A stretch of 64,000 nucleotides of DNA from Paraburkholderia azotifigens (GCF_007995085.1 NZ_VOQS01000003.1:3156672-3220671); one strand, 5' to 3'; shown: positions 41,344-50,785, counted from the stretch's first letter. The notes: a model not told the origin generated them from the letters alone. Translations and numbers: made by a program.

Positions 41344-43196
41344 GCGACGCACGCTATTCGATCGGCATCGATCTGGGCACGACGCACTGCGCGCTGTCCT
41401 ATGTCGATCTCGCCGCCAGCGACGGCGAGAAGACCGAGCAGCAGGTCATGCCCGTCACGCAGCTGACGGCGCCCGGCGCACTCGAAGACCTCGATCTGCT
41501 GCCGTCGTTTCTCTATCTGCCGCACGAAAGCGAGCTGACGGCCGGCGATCTCGCGCTCCCATGGACGGGCGAGCGTACCTTCGCAGTCGGCGAGATGGCG
41601 CGCACGCGTGGCGCGGGCACGCCGATCCGGCTCGTATCGAGCGCGAAAAGCTGGCTGTGCCACCCCGGCGTCGACCGTCGCGCGGCGATTCTGCCGAGCG
41701 ACGCGCCGCCCGAAGTCGCACGCGTGTCGCCGCTCGAAAGCTCGGTCCGCTATCTGACGCACCTGCGCGAAGCGTGGAACCACGCGCATCCCGATGCGCC
41801 GTTCGACCAGCAGGAAATCACGGTGACGATTCCCGCGTCGTTCGATCCCGCCGCGCGCGAACTCACGGCGGAAGCCGCGAACGCCGCCGGCTACGGCCAG
41901 ATGACGCTGCTCGAAGAGCCGCAGGCCGCGCTCTACAGCTGGATCCAGAAAAGCACGGGCGGCTGGCGCAAGCAGGTCAAGATCGGCGACATCATTCTCG
42001 TCGTCGATGTCGGCGGCGGCACGACCGACCTCTCGCTGATCGCCGTGATCGAGCGCGAAGGCAATCTCGAACTGCATCGCGTCGCGGTCGGCGAGCACAT
42101 TCTGCTCGGCGGCGACAACATGGACCTCGCGCTCGCGCACGTCATCGCGCGCAAGCTCGCGTCGCAAGGCACGCAGGCCGATCCGTGGCAGCTGCGCGCC
42201 CTCACCTACGCGTGCCGTTCCGCGAAGGAAACGCTGCTGTCCGATCCGTCGACGGATACCGTGCCGCTCGTCGTGCCGAGCCGAGGCTCGAAGCTGATCG
42301 GCGGCTCGATCCGCACCGAACTGACGCGCGACGAACTCACGCAGACCATCCTCGAAGGCTTCTTCCCGCAAGTCGATGCAGCCGCGCGCCCGGTTGTGCG
42401 CACGCGCGCCGGCCTCACGCAACTCGGTCTGCCGTACGCGCAGGACGCGGGCATCACGCGCCATCTGGCCGCGTTCCTGGGCCGCCAGGTTGCCGCGCTC
42501 GCCGAATTGCAGGGCATGCAGGGCTCCCACCCGCCGCTCGAAGCGAACACGACCTTCCTGCATCCGACAGCCGTGCTGTTCAACGGCGGCGTGTTCAAGT
42601 CGCCGCTGCTCGTCGAGCGCATCATGTCGACGCTCAACGGCTGGCTCGCGGCCGACGGCGGCGCGCCCGCGCGCCTGCTCGAAGGCGCGGATCTCGATCT
42701 CGCCGTGGCGCGCGGCGCCGCGTACTACGGCTACGTGAAGCGCGGGCGCGGCGTGCGCATTCGCGGCGGCACGGCACGCGCGTACTACGTCGCGATCGAA
42801 TCGGCGATGCCCGCCGTGCCCGGCATGGAGCCGCCCGTTTCCGCGCTGTGCGTGGCGCCGTTCGGCATGGAAGAAGGCACCGACGCGCCGCTGCCCGAAC
42901 AGGAATTCGGCCTCGTCGTCGGCGAGCCGGTGCACTTCCGCTTCTTCGGCTCCTCCGTGCGGCGGCTCGATCAGGTCGGCACGATGCTCGACTACTGGTC
43001 GCCCGATGAACTGCAGGAACTCGAAGAAATCCAGGCGACACTGCCCGCCGAAGGCCGCACCGTCGGCGAAGTCGTGCCCGTCAAGCTGCACGCGCGCGTG
43101 ACGGAAGCAGGCACGCTCGAACTCGAAGCGATTCCGCGCGGCACGGACGAGCGCTGGAAAGTCGAGTTCGACGTGCGCGGCGGCGCGCAGGGCTGA
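41340..43196 (+). CDS. Hsp70-family ATPase (first of pair)
   Basis: This 618-aa actin-fold ATPase has phosphate-1 loop YSIGIDLGTTHCALSYVDL at residues 6-24, DnaK-like DAPFDQQEITVTIPASFDP, phosphate-2 loop VVDVGGGTTDLSLI near residue 222, and an adenosine motif region (TAVLFNGGVFKSPLLVERI). Compared with DnaK there are insertions in the nucleotide-binding part and only a short, non-canonical C-terminal beta region; no helical lid or DnaK-like tail is visible. It belongs to the divergent group encoded next to DUF2760. Confidence 0.9.
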   Translation: MSDARYSIGIDLGTTHCALSYVDLAASDGEKTEQQVMPVTQLTAPGALEDLDLLPSFLYLPHESELTAGDLALPWTGERTFAVGEMARTRGAGTPIRLVSSAKSWLCHPGVDRRAAILPSDAPPEVARVSPLESSVRYLTHLREAWNHAHPDAPFDQQEITVTIPASFDPAARELTAEAANAAGYGQMTLLEEPQAALYSWIQKSTGGWRKQVKIGDIILVVDVGGGTTDLSLIAVIEREGNLELHRVAVGEHILLGGDNMDLALAHVIARKLASQGTQADPWQLRALTYACRSAKETLLSDPSTDTVPLVVPSRGSKLIGGSIRTELTRDELTQTILEGFFPQVDAAARPVVRTRAGLTQLGLPYAQDAGITRHLAAFLGRQVAALAELQGMQGSHPPLEANTTFLHPTAVLFNGGVFKSPLLVERIMSTLNGWLAADGGAPARLLEGADLDLAVARGAAYYGYVKRGRGVRIRGGTARAYYVAIESAMPAVPGMEPPVSALCVAPFGMEEGTDAPLPEQEFGLVVGEPVHFRFFGSSVRRLDQVGTMLDYWSPDELQELEEIQATLPAEGRTVGEVVPVKLHARVTEAGTLELEAIPRGTDERWKVEFDVRGGAQG

Positions 43197-43210
43197 CCCG
43201 CAAGGCTTCG

Positions 43211-46045
43211 ATGAAGGGCAAGGCGAAAAGCGAACCGAAGGGCCAACAGCAGCGGCCGTTGAGCCGCTACACGGTCGGCATCGATCTCGGCACCAGCAAC
43301 ACGGTCGTCGCGTATGTCGAGAACGGCTCGGACGACATCCGCGTGTTCGATGTCGAGCAGCTGGTCGCGCCCGGCGAAGTCGGCGCGCGGCCGCTGCTGC
43401 CGTCCGTGCGCTATCACCCGGCTGCCGGCGAGCTCAATCCGGGCGACCTTCAGCTGCCCTGGTCGCACGCCGTCCAGAAACCCGCCGAAACAACGGCCGT
43501 CATCGGCCAGCTTGCGCGCACGCTCGGCGCGCAGGTGCCGGGGCGCTTCGTGACGAGCGCAAAGAGCTGGCTCTCGCACGCGTCCGTCGACCGGCTCGCG
43601 CCGATCCTGCCATGGGGCGCGCCCGAAGACGTCGCCAGGGTCTCGCCCGTCGCCGCAAGCGCGAGCTATCTCGCGCACGTGCGCGCCGCCTGGAACACCC
43701 GCTTTCCCGATGCGCCGCTCGAGAAGCAGAACGTCGTGCTCACGGTGCCCGCCTCGTTCGACGAAGGCGCGCGCGCATTGACGCTCGAAGCCGCACGGCT
43801 CGCGAAACTGCCCGAACTGCGGCTGCTCGAAGAGCCGCAGGCCGCGTTCTACGACTGGCTGTTCCATCATCGGGCGAGCCTCGGCGCGGAACTGGCCGAG
43901 ACGAAGCTGGTGCTGATCTGCGACGTCGGCGGCGGCACGACCGATCTCACGCTGATCAAGGTTCATCTCGACGCGAACGGCGAGCCGCAGCTGACGCGCA
44001 TCGGCGTCGGCAATCATCTGATGCTCGGCGGCGACAACATGGATCTCGCGCTGGCTCGTCTCGCCGAGACGCGGCTCGCGGGATCGCAGGACGGCCAGCC
44101 GCGGCTGTCGGCGGCGAGCCTCGCGCAGCTCGTCGAACGCTGCCGCGTCGCGAAGGAACAGTTGCTCGATGCGAACGCGCCCGAGTCCGTCGCGATCACG
44201 CTGCTCGGCTCGGGCTCGCGTGTGATCGGCGGCGCGCGTACCACGCATCTGACGCGCGGCGAAATCGAACAGGTCGTCGTCGACGGCTTCTTTCCGCAGG
44301 TCGGCGCCGACGACCTGCCGCGCCGCTCACGCGCGGCAATCGTCGAATTCGGCCTGCCGTATGCGAGCGATGCCGCCGTCACGCGGCACGTCGCGGCGTT
44401 CCTGAAGCGGCTTGCCGCGCAGTCGCGCGAAGCGTTGCGTGTCGCTGAAGAAGGCGGCACGCCGGAAACGCTGCCCGTGCCCGACACGCTGCTCCTCAAC
44501 GGCGGCGTGTTCCGCGCGCAGGCGCTGACGCAACGGCTCGCCGACACGCTTGGCGCGTGGCGCGGCAAGCCGCTGCATGTGCTGCACAACGATCATCCCG
44601 ATGTCGCCGTCGCGCGCGGCGCGGTCGCTTACGGACTCGCGCGCGCGGGCAACGCGCCGCGTATCGGCGGCGGCTCGGCGCGCAGTTATTTCCTCGTGCT
44701 CGACGGCGATCAGGGCATCTGCCTGCTGCCGCGCGGCACGGAAGAAGCGCATGAAGTGCATCTCGACGAGCGCGTGTTCGCGCTGCGGCTCGGACAGCCG
44801 GTGCGTTTTCATTTGATGTCGACGGTCGCCGATACGCGCTTTACGCCCGGCGAACTCACCGATCTGTCGCAAGGCGACTTCGTGCGTCTGCCGCCCATCG
44901 CGACCGTCGTGCAGCGGCGGCACGCGTCCGATGCCGACGAGCGGCCCGTCCGGCTCACTACATCGATCACGGAAGTCGGCACGCTCGAAGTGACCTGCAT
45001 CGCGACCGACGATCCTTCGCAACGCTGGCTGCTGCAATTCGAACTGCGCCGCGACGAAGCATCGGCTTCGAACGACGACGCACAACCCGCACGGCACCCG
45101 CAACTCGATCACGCGATCGAACTGATCGAGCGTTCGTTCGGCGCGCGTTCGTCGAATGTCGGACCCAACGAAGTGAAGCGGCTGCGCGCGCAACTCGAAC
45201 ACACGCTCGGCCCGCGCGAAAGCTGGGACGTCGCGCTGCTGCGCGAGCTGTTCGGCGCGTTGTGGGAGCGTGCGAAACGCCGGCGCCGTTCGGCGGATCA
45301 CGAACGTTCGTGGCTCAATCTCACGGGCTATTGCCTGCGACCGGGCTTCGGCTATCCGCTCGACGAATGGCGCGTCGGGCAGCTGTGGTCGATTTTCGAC
45401 GATGGCATCCAGTACATCCACGAAAGCCAGGTGTGGTCCGAATGGTGGACGCTGTGGCGGCGCGCGGCGGGCGGTCTGAACGAGGATGCGCAGCTGCAGC
45501 TGCTCGACGCGATGGAGTTCCTGCAGGCGGCCAGCATCAGGAAGCAGAAGCTGCCGTTCGATCCCGCGAAGGTCGGCTATGCGGACATGATCCGCGTGCA
45601 GGCGTCGCTCGAGCGCATAGCGGTGGAACGCAAGATCGCGCTCGCTCAACAGTTGCTGGAGCGGCTGCGCAAGCCTTCGGAAAATCATCAGACGTGGTGG
45701 GCGATCGGGCGGATCGGCGCACGTCTGCCGTTCTATGGCAGCGCGCATGGCGTCGTGCCGCCCGAAGTCGCCGTGGAGTGGCTCGACGCCGTGCTCGCGC
45801 TCGACTGGAAGAAGGTCGAGCCTGCCGCGTTCGCCGCTGTGCAGCTGTCGCGCCTGACGGGCGACCGTTCGCGCGACCTGCCCGACGACGCGCGCGAAAC
45901 CGTCATACGGCGGCTTGAAACGCTCGGCGCGGCGCCCGCGTGGATCCAGATGGTCCGCGAGACCGTCGCGCTCGACGAGGCCGACAGCGGCCGCGTATTC
46001 GGCGAGTCGTTGCCGGCGGGGCTGAAGCTGATCGGCGGCGCTTAA
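43211..46045 (+). CDS. large Hsp70-family ATPase with DUF3731-type C-terminus (second of pair)
   Basis: This 944-aa protein has an ATPase half with phosphate-1 loop TVGIDLGTSNTVVAYVENGS, phosphate-2 loop CDVGGGTTDLTLI near residue 238 and the VPDTLLLNGGVFRAQALTQR region. The C-terminal third is a helical domain (ALLRELFGALWERAKRRRRS; LNLTGYCLRPGFGYPLDEWR; QTWWAIGRIGARLPFYGSAH) matching DUF3731, not the DnaK substrate domain. It starts 14 bases after the first Hsp70. The operon ends three bases before a convergent universal stress gene. Confidence 0.9.
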   Translation: MKGKAKSEPKGQQQRPLSRYTVGIDLGTSNTVVAYVENGSDDIRVFDVEQLVAPGEVGARPLLPSVRYHPAAGELNPGDLQLPWSHAVQKPAETTAVIGQLARTLGAQVPGRFVTSAKSWLSHASVDRLAPILPWGAPEDVARVSPVAASASYLAHVRAAWNTRFPDAPLEKQNVVLTVPASFDEGARALTLEAARLAKLPELRLLEEPQAAFYDWLFHHRASLGAELAETKLVLICDVGGGTTDLTLIKVHLDANGEPQLTRIGVGNHLMLGGDNMDLALARLAETRLAGSQDGQPRLSAASLAQLVERCRVAKEQLLDANAPESVAITLLGSGSRVIGGARTTHLTRGEIEQVVVDGFFPQVGADDLPRRSRAAIVEFGLPYASDAAVTRHVAAFLKRLAAQSREALRVAEEGGTPETLPVPDTLLLNGGVFRAQALTQRLADTLGAWRGKPLHVLHNDHPDVAVARGAVAYGLARAGNAPRIGGGSARSYFLVLDGDQGICLLPRGTEEAHEVHLDERVFALRLGQPVRFHLMSTVADTRFTPGELTDLSQGDFVRLPPIATVVQRRHASDADERPVRLTTSITEVGTLEVTCIATDDPSQRWLLQFELRRDEASASNDDAQPARHPQLDHAIELIERSFGARSSNVGPNEVKRLRAQLEHTLGPRESWDVALLRELFGALWERAKRRRRSADHERSWLNLTGYCLRPGFGYPLDEWRVGQLWSIFDDGIQYIHESQVWSEWWTLWRRAAGGLNEDAQLQLLDAMEFLQAASIRKQKLPFDPAKVGYADMIRVQASLERIAVERKIALAQQLLERLRKPSENHQTWWAIGRIGARLPFYGSAHGVVPPEVAVEWLDAVLALDWKKVEPAAFAAVQLSRLTGDRSRDLPDDARETVIRRLETLGAAPAWIQMVRETVALDEADSGRVFGESLPAGLKLIGGA

Positions 46046-46048
46046 GGT

Positions 46049-46576
46049 TTAAAGCATTGGGGCGTGAACCGACGCGCTCGCGCGGCCTTGCGCATGGCGA
46101 TGCGTTTCGCCGCTTGCGGGAGCATCTTCACGTACATTCGCGGACGTCGCGATCAGCACCGGGCGCCGCGTGCAGCGCGCGATCACGTCGCTTACCCGCT
46201 CTTCCCAGAAACGCCATTTCGGGCTGCGCCCCGCGCCGACCACGACCAGATCCGCTTCGAGTTCGTCGGCAAGCCGTGCGATCGTGCGGCCCACGCCGCC
46301 TTTCAGCGGCACCGTCAGCGCGCATGTATCGATGTCCCGCGCGTCGAGTTCGAACGTTTCGTTGCAGCGGCGTTCGACCGTGCGTTCGAGTTCCTCGACC
46401 ATCTGCAGCGTGTCGAGACAGCCATACTCGACGCCCGCCAGCGCCCACCAGGGCAACGTGTCGACGACATACACGGCAGTCAGCCGTGCGCCCATGTGGC
46501 GTGCCTTGTCGATGGCCGTTTTCAGTACGGCGTCGTCCCTGTATGCGCCAACTGCGACCAGAATGTGCTTGATCAT
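46049..46576 (-). CDS. universal stress protein (UspA family)
   Basis: This 175-aa protein has the family opening MIKHILVAVGAYRDDAVLKT, LTAVYVVDTLPWWAL, and the C-terminal ADLVVVGAGRSPKWRFWEERVSDVIARC with RRPVLIA. The ATP-binding G-x2-G-x9-G(S/T) motif is altered, so ATP binding is doubtful. A polar 25-residue tail follows. Its stop is separated by three bases from the convergent Hsp70 stop. Confidence 0.85.
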   Translation of the reverse strand: MIKHILVAVGAYRDDAVLKTAIDKARHMGARLTAVYVVDTLPWWALAGVEYGCLDTLQMVEELERTVERRCNETFELDARDIDTCALTVPLKGGVGRTIARLADELEADLVVVGAGRSPKWRFWEERVSDVIARCTRRPVLIATSANVREDAPASGETHRHAQGRASASVHAPML

Positions 46577-46677
46577 TTCGAGTGCCTCCGTCGTTGCGTC
46601 ATGTCATGCAGTGCATGATGCGACGCAAGACTTAGCGGCAAATGAGCAAGCGGGTAGGCGCTGGCGACGCGTTGGAA

Positions 46678-47274
46678 TCAGATGATCAGACGGGAAATCT
46701 TCGAGCCTTCCAGCGACACGCCCGCCATCAGCCCGCCGTTCGTCAGCACGAACGCTTCGACGGGACTCATCGCCGTGGACGTATCCACATTGCCGTTCGC
46801 GCCGACCTTCACGAGCGCCACCGTTGCATCGACGCCCGCCGACCAACCCTGGCTGCGCGTGAAGCTGCTGAGCGCTTCGTCCGTCATGAACAGCATGATG
46901 ATCGCCTTCGACTGCGCGCCGATCTGCAAGCCGAACGACGCGGCCGCGATGCTGTAGTAGCCCGACGTTTGCCCGCCGACGCGCAGCGCGCCCTGCCCGT
47001 ACTGTCCGCCGAACCAGAAGCCCGCCGAGATCACGGAAGGAAACACCAGAATGCCGCGCGCCTTGTCGGCGAGTTCGCGCGAGCCGCCGATCGCGTTGAA
47101 CAGACGCGTGAGCGTCGCGTTGACGTCGGCGTCGATCGACTGGCGCTTGCCCGCGTTCGCTTCGGGCGACGCATCCGACGACGGCCCCGTGGTCGTGCAG
47201 CCCGCAAGCGCCAGCCCGCCCGTGGCGAGCGTGGCCGTGGTCATCGCGATGAATCGGCGACGGTGCATTGTCAT
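46678..47274 (-). CDS. SYLF/YSC84-domain lipoprotein
   Basis: This 198-aa protein begins with a Tat-like twin-arginine region (HRRRFIAMTTATLATGGLALAGC) ending in a lipobox Cys. The SYLF/YSC84 domain follows: KARGILVFPSVISAGFWFGG, GYYSIAAASFGLQIGAQSK and SSFTRSQGWSAGVDATVALV. SYLF domains bind phosphoinositide lipids in eukaryotes; the bacterial versions are exported proteins of unknown role. GGGAG lies 7 bases upstream of the ATG. Confidence 0.85.
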   Translation of the reverse strand: MTMHRRRFIAMTTATLATGGLALAGCTTTGPSSDASPEANAGKRQSIDADVNATLTRLFNAIGGSRELADKARGILVFPSVISAGFWFGGQYGQGALRVGGQTSGYYSIAAASFGLQIGAQSKAIIMLFMTDEALSSFTRSQGWSAGVDATVALVKVGANGNVDTSTAMSPVEAFVLTNGGLMAGVSLEGSKISRLII

Positions 47275-47449
47275 TGTTTTCTCCCTTGCTTGATTCGTTG
47301 TCGAGTCCGCTGGTGATGCCGCGGCGGATTCCGCCCGCGATTGCGTCAGCCGTCTGGTTTCGATCGCCGTGCGTGCGAAAGGCGATCCTATCCGATGACA
47401 GTCAATGCCGCGCCGGAGTTCCTTGCGCCGCCTTTCTCAGGCTGCCGTC

Positions 47450-48148
47450 TCAAGCCGTCTTCGCGATCCGCCCGTGCACCGCGAGGCAATGACGGACCAG
47501 CTCGGGCCGCGACAACACGAACGCTTTCAGCGGCGTGTCGATCTCGTAGAAGTAAATGTTCGCGACAAAACCGTAAATCGCGGCATGGATGGTCGCCGGC
47601 TGCGTGCCGAACACGAAGCCGCTGTCGCCGAGCAGATCGGCGACGACGCGCAGATCGCCAATCCCGCGCGCGTACACCTGGTCCGGCTCGTAGCGGCCGA
47701 TGCCCTGGTAGTGATAACGCTGCCCGTTGTACTCGCGCGCGCCTTCGAGAGCGCTTGCCGTGACATCTGTGTGCTCGCGCAGCACGGCATCGCGAAACGC
47801 GGGCCAGTAACGCTCGTCGCGCCAGCGCGAATAGCTCATCGGCCAGTAGAGATCGTCGAGTGTGCGGCGCACCAGAAAGTCGAGATTCAGCTGGCCTTGC
47901 GACAGCGCGCTGTCGATCCGCAGATCGTACCTGTCCTTCAGATACGCGATGATCGCGTCGCTGTCGCCGACCGTTTCGCCATCGTCCGACAGATACGGCA
48001 ACTGGCCGCGCGGTGCGTGCGACGTGTCGAGAATATGCCGATGCTCGAAATCGAGCCCGCACAGCCGCATGAACGCGTAGACCTTCAGACCGAACGCGTT
48101 GTTGTCGGCGACACCGAACAGATCCGGATACGAGTAGAGCGTCAGCAT
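47450..48148 (-). CDS. glutathione S-transferase-like protein
   Basis: This 232-aa protein has a thioredoxin-fold N-terminus (MLTLYSYPDLFGVADNNAFG, then LKVYAFMRLCGLDFEHRHIL) and APRGQLPYLSDDGETVGDSD, which corresponds to the GST glutathione-site cis-Pro. The C-terminal helical part (YFYEIDTPLKAFVLSRPELV) resembles the failed-axon-connections/metaxin-like GST group. The start at 48148 is supported by GGAGG 9 bases upstream. Substrate unknown. Confidence 0.78.
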   Translation of the reverse strand: MLTLYSYPDLFGVADNNAFGLKVYAFMRLCGLDFEHRHILDTSHAPRGQLPYLSDDGETVGDSDAIIAYLKDRYDLRIDSALSQGQLNLDFLVRRTLDDLYWPMSYSRWRDERYWPAFRDAVLREHTDVTASALEGAREYNGQRYHYQGIGRYEPDQVYARGIGDLRVVADLLGDSGFVFGTQPATIHAAIYGFVANIYFYEIDTPLKAFVLSRPELVRHCLAVHGRIAKTA

Positions 48149-48337
48149 GAACGAAGCCTCCGTGTGAAGCGTGTCGAAGTACGTCAGCGCGCAAACGCGG
48201 CGCCGCAGCATGCGTTCTTTAACACCTTTCCCGTGTGCCTTTGCGTGCGACAGCCCACATTCGGCGGGAGCGCTTTTTTATTCGGTTTTAATGCGAATCG
48301 CGCTACGCTAGCCCTAATGTCAGTCTGGAGAAAGGGC

Positions 48338-49291
48338 ATGACGAAGACCCGAGCGATTCTGCGCGCCATTTTCGGCATCCATCCGCATCGCGAACCGGCC
48401 TCGCAACGTCATACGCCGAGCCGCAGCGTGATGATGCGCGTGACGCTCGACGCGCAACACGTCACCCCATTGCGCCGCGCGCTCACCCGCGATTGCGCGG
48501 GCCAGCCGTGGACCATCCGCATCGCGACGCTGCCGCATACCGAACGCGTTCAGCTGTCGCTGTATCTGCCGAAAGACGCCGTGAACGGCGCGATCCAGCA
48601 GGTGACGCGGATCGCGCCTGCCGCGCAGTTCGGTCATCTGTTCGAGATTCCCGATACGCCGACGGACGGCTGGCGCGATCTGCTGCGCGCCACGTCGTGG
48701 GCGCAGGCCGCGAGCGCGCTGCGTCCCACGAAAACGGCCGTCAAGGCCGGCGAGGACGAGGTGGAGACGCTCGATCATCTGCTGAGCGCCGACAACGTGC
48801 TGCTCGATGCGGACGTTGCGGACCGCGACGCGCTCTTCGCGCAACTCGGCGCGTTTTGCGAACGCCGCTACGGCGTGCCTGCCGGCCAGGTGATGGAAGG
48901 CCTGAACACGCGCGAAGCGCTCGGCTCGACGGGACTGGGACAAGGTGTCGCCGTGCCGCATAGCCAGATTGCAGGCCTCTACAGCGCGGTCGTTCTCTAC
49001 GTGCGCCCGCGCGCGCCGCTCGATTTCGACGCGCCGGACGCGAAGCCCGTGAGCGACGTCATCGCGCTCTTCGTGCCCGAAGGCGCGAACACGATGCATC
49101 TGAATCTGCTCGCCGACGTCGCCCAGCGGTTTTGCGATCAGCATTTCCGCGAACGCCTGCATGCATGCGGCAGTGCAGACGAAGTATGCCGGATGTTCGC
49201 CAACGCGGCCGAACCTTCCGGGCTGCCGTCGCCGATGCCGCACGCCGCGGCTGCACGCGGCCGCGCATCCGGCACACAGCTCAGGGCCTGA
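48338..49291 (+). CDS. PTS EIIA-type protein (PtsN-like) with N-terminal extension
   Basis: This 317-aa protein carries an EIIA (fructose/mannitol/nitrogen type) domain in the C-terminal half. LDHLLSADNVLLDADVADRD is followed by LNTREALGSTGLGQGVAVPHSQI, where His of VPHS is the phosphorylation site. The N-terminal half (VMMRVTLDAQHVTPLRRALT; ERVQLSLYLPKDAVNGAIQQ) resembles a small regulatory fold with an unknown ligand. PtsN proteins are about 150 residues, so this is a two-domain variant. No other PTS gene is nearby. Start 48338 follows GGAG; ATG at 48317 is an alternative. Confidence 0.82.
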   Translation: MTKTRAILRAIFGIHPHREPASQRHTPSRSVMMRVTLDAQHVTPLRRALTRDCAGQPWTIRIATLPHTERVQLSLYLPKDAVNGAIQQVTRIAPAAQFGHLFEIPDTPTDGWRDLLRATSWAQAASALRPTKTAVKAGEDEVETLDHLLSADNVLLDADVADRDALFAQLGAFCERRYGVPAGQVMEGLNTREALGSTGLGQGVAVPHSQIAGLYSAVVLYVRPRAPLDFDAPDAKPVSDVIALFVPEGANTMHLNLLADVAQRFCDQHFRERLHACGSADEVCRMFANAAEPSGLPSPMPHAAAARGRASGTQLRA

Positions 49292-49335
49292 GCAGGGCTC
49301 AGCATCATCGCGCAAGCTCGCGACATCGACGGCCT

Positions 49336-49935
49336 TCATTCCCAGCCGTCGCCGTCGCGGCCTTGCAGCGCCGCGACGCGCAACGTGTCCTGCGTGCGCC
49401 GGAATACGCGCGGCGGAACGCTCGGCGAATCTTCGGCGAGACGGTCGAGTATCTCGCGGACTTCGCTGATGTAGCGTCCATCGTAGCGTCCATCGTAGCG
49501 CCCATCGCGCGCACCCGGGTCGCCCGCATAGATCGCTTCCAGCCGGCGCCGCACGGCGCCATAGCGCGCCCCTGCCGCACGATGCGCTTCGGCGCGCTCC
49601 GCATAGCGAAGAAACGTCTGCAAGGCCGCCGATACGGCCGCCGCGATGCTCACCAGTCCGACGAGGAGCCGCCCCCACGGCGAATCCGCCGACACCACCA
49701 GCGACAGGAACACCGTCGTGCCCACCACGGCGGACAGCGCCGTCACGCCGATGCCGAACCACCGGTTGCGCGCGGCCAGCAGATCGGCCATGTCGTAATG
49801 GCTCTTCTGCGACTCGCGCGCGCGGCGTATCCACTTCAACAGCAGCTCGTCCCCGTTGACGGGCGGCCTGTATTCGCGCTGTGCTTCCGGGGCGCCATCG
49901 GAGCGCGCTTGCGCATGCGGATCGACCGTCGTCAT
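49336..49935 (-). CDS. SLATT/DUF4231-type membrane protein
   Basis: This 199-aa protein has two adjacent membrane helices (IGVTALSAVVGTTVFLSLVV and GRLLVGLVSIAAAVSAALQTF) preceded by a cytoplasmic helix (LLLKWIRRARESQKSHYDMA) and followed by RYAERAEAHRAAGARYGAVRRRLE. This helix-TM-TM-helix layout is the SLATT family, thought to form membrane pores and often tied to nucleotide-second-messenger or conflict systems. A triple DGRY repeat (12-bp direct repeat in DNA) lies near residues 140-152. It diverges from an HNH endonuclease gene 191 bases away. No CD-NTase or partner gene is visible. Confidence 0.75.
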   Translation of the reverse strand: MTTVDPHAQARSDGAPEAQREYRPPVNGDELLLKWIRRARESQKSHYDMADLLAARNRWFGIGVTALSAVVGTTVFLSLVVSADSPWGRLLVGLVSIAAAVSAALQTFLRYAERAEAHRAAGARYGAVRRRLEAIYAGDPGARDGRYDGRYDGRYISEVREILDRLAEDSPSVPPRVFRRTQDTLRVAALQGRDGDGWE

Positions 49936-50126
49936 GCCAATGCCTTTCGTCGTCGGGAAGCGGCCAGCATAGCATCGCGGCGTGACGCGAACGGGAGGCA
50001 AACGTAATAGGCCAAAGTGCATCGGGAACGGTTGATGCGCGCACGACAGGCCGATTGGCTAACGTGGCGAACGGCACCCGAACCGCTAGCGAAAATTGAT
50101 AGGATGACGGGATCGCAGGAGCATCG

Positions 50127-50447
50127 ATGGCAAAGCGCGAAGTGCAATCGTGGTACCGGCCGCCGCTGGACGAAGTCTGTCCGTTGTGCGGCCGTATGAT
50201 TCCGCCCGGCCAGCGCGACGAGCATCATCTGATCCCGAAAGCGGAAGGCGGCCGTGAAACGGTCGCGCTGCACCGGATCTGTCATCGGCAGCTGCATGCG
50301 CTCTTTTCGGAGCGCGAGCTGGCGACGGCGTATGCATCGGTCGATCGCCTCCTCGACAATGAACAAGTCAAAGCTTTCGTGAACTGGGTACGCACGAAGC
50401 CGGTCGGGTTTCATGAACGCACGCGCAGCAGCCGGCGCAAGCGCTGA
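50127..50447 (+). CDS. HNH endonuclease
   Basis: This 106-aa protein has zinc-knuckle cysteines (VCPLCGRMIPPGQRDEHHLI), the HH of the HNH fold, and the terminal H/C (ALHRICHRQLHALFSE). It is a stand-alone HNH nuclease of about 100 residues with a basic tail (ERTRSSRRKR). Such genes are common and often of unknown role. GGAG lies 7 bases upstream. It is divergent from the SLATT gene. Confidence 0.85.
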   Translation: MAKREVQSWYRPPLDEVCPLCGRMIPPGQRDEHHLIPKAEGGRETVALHRICHRQLHALFSERELATAYASVDRLLDNEQVKAFVNWVRTKPVGFHERTRSSRRKR

Positions 50448-50484
50448 GATAAGATCGCGTCGTGCGAAGACAACGGACCAAGTT

Positions 50485-50715
50485 ATGCCTGTGTACGACT
50501 ACGAGTGCGCCGACTGCGGCGCTTTTGAAGCAGTGCGGCGCATCGCCCAACGCGACGAGCCCATGGCCTGCCCCCGCTGCGGCACGACCGCGGAGCGCGT
50601 GCGAACGGGCGCGCCTGCGTTGCTGGGCGGCGCATCGGGTGGCGCCTCGGGTGGTGTATCCGACAGCGAAGGCGGATATGGCATGCGGCATCGCGGCTGC
50701 TCATGCTGTCCATGA
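50485..50715 (+). CDS. FmdB-family zinc-ribbon protein
   Basis: This 76-aa protein opens PVYDYECADCGAFEAVRRIA and contains CPRCGTTAERV, the FmdB zinc ribbon. A Gly/Ser-rich linker and a Cys-rich end (GMRHRGCSCCP) follow. FmdB is a regulator of amidase genes in Methylophilus; none is adjacent. Start ATG at 50485. Confidence 0.87.
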   Translation: MPVYDYECADCGAFEAVRRIAQRDEPMACPRCGTTAERVRTGAPALLGGASGGASGGVSDSEGGYGMRHRGCSCCP

Positions 50716-50785
50716 CGCTGTCCGCAAGACTGTCGTTGCCCGGGCACAGGGCTCCCCTCACCCATCGACGCCCTAAGGTCGCGCC

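Noticed and set aside
40719..43091. 790-codon antisense frame across the Hsp70 operon
   Set aside because: It is a compositional shadow of the DUF2760/Hsp70 genes; no ribosome site or recognisable motif.
49336..50447. CBASS-type anti-phage locus
   Set aside because: A SLATT protein is present but no nucleotidyltransferase, effector pair or ubiquitin-like genes are nearby, so only a weak conflict-system hint remains.
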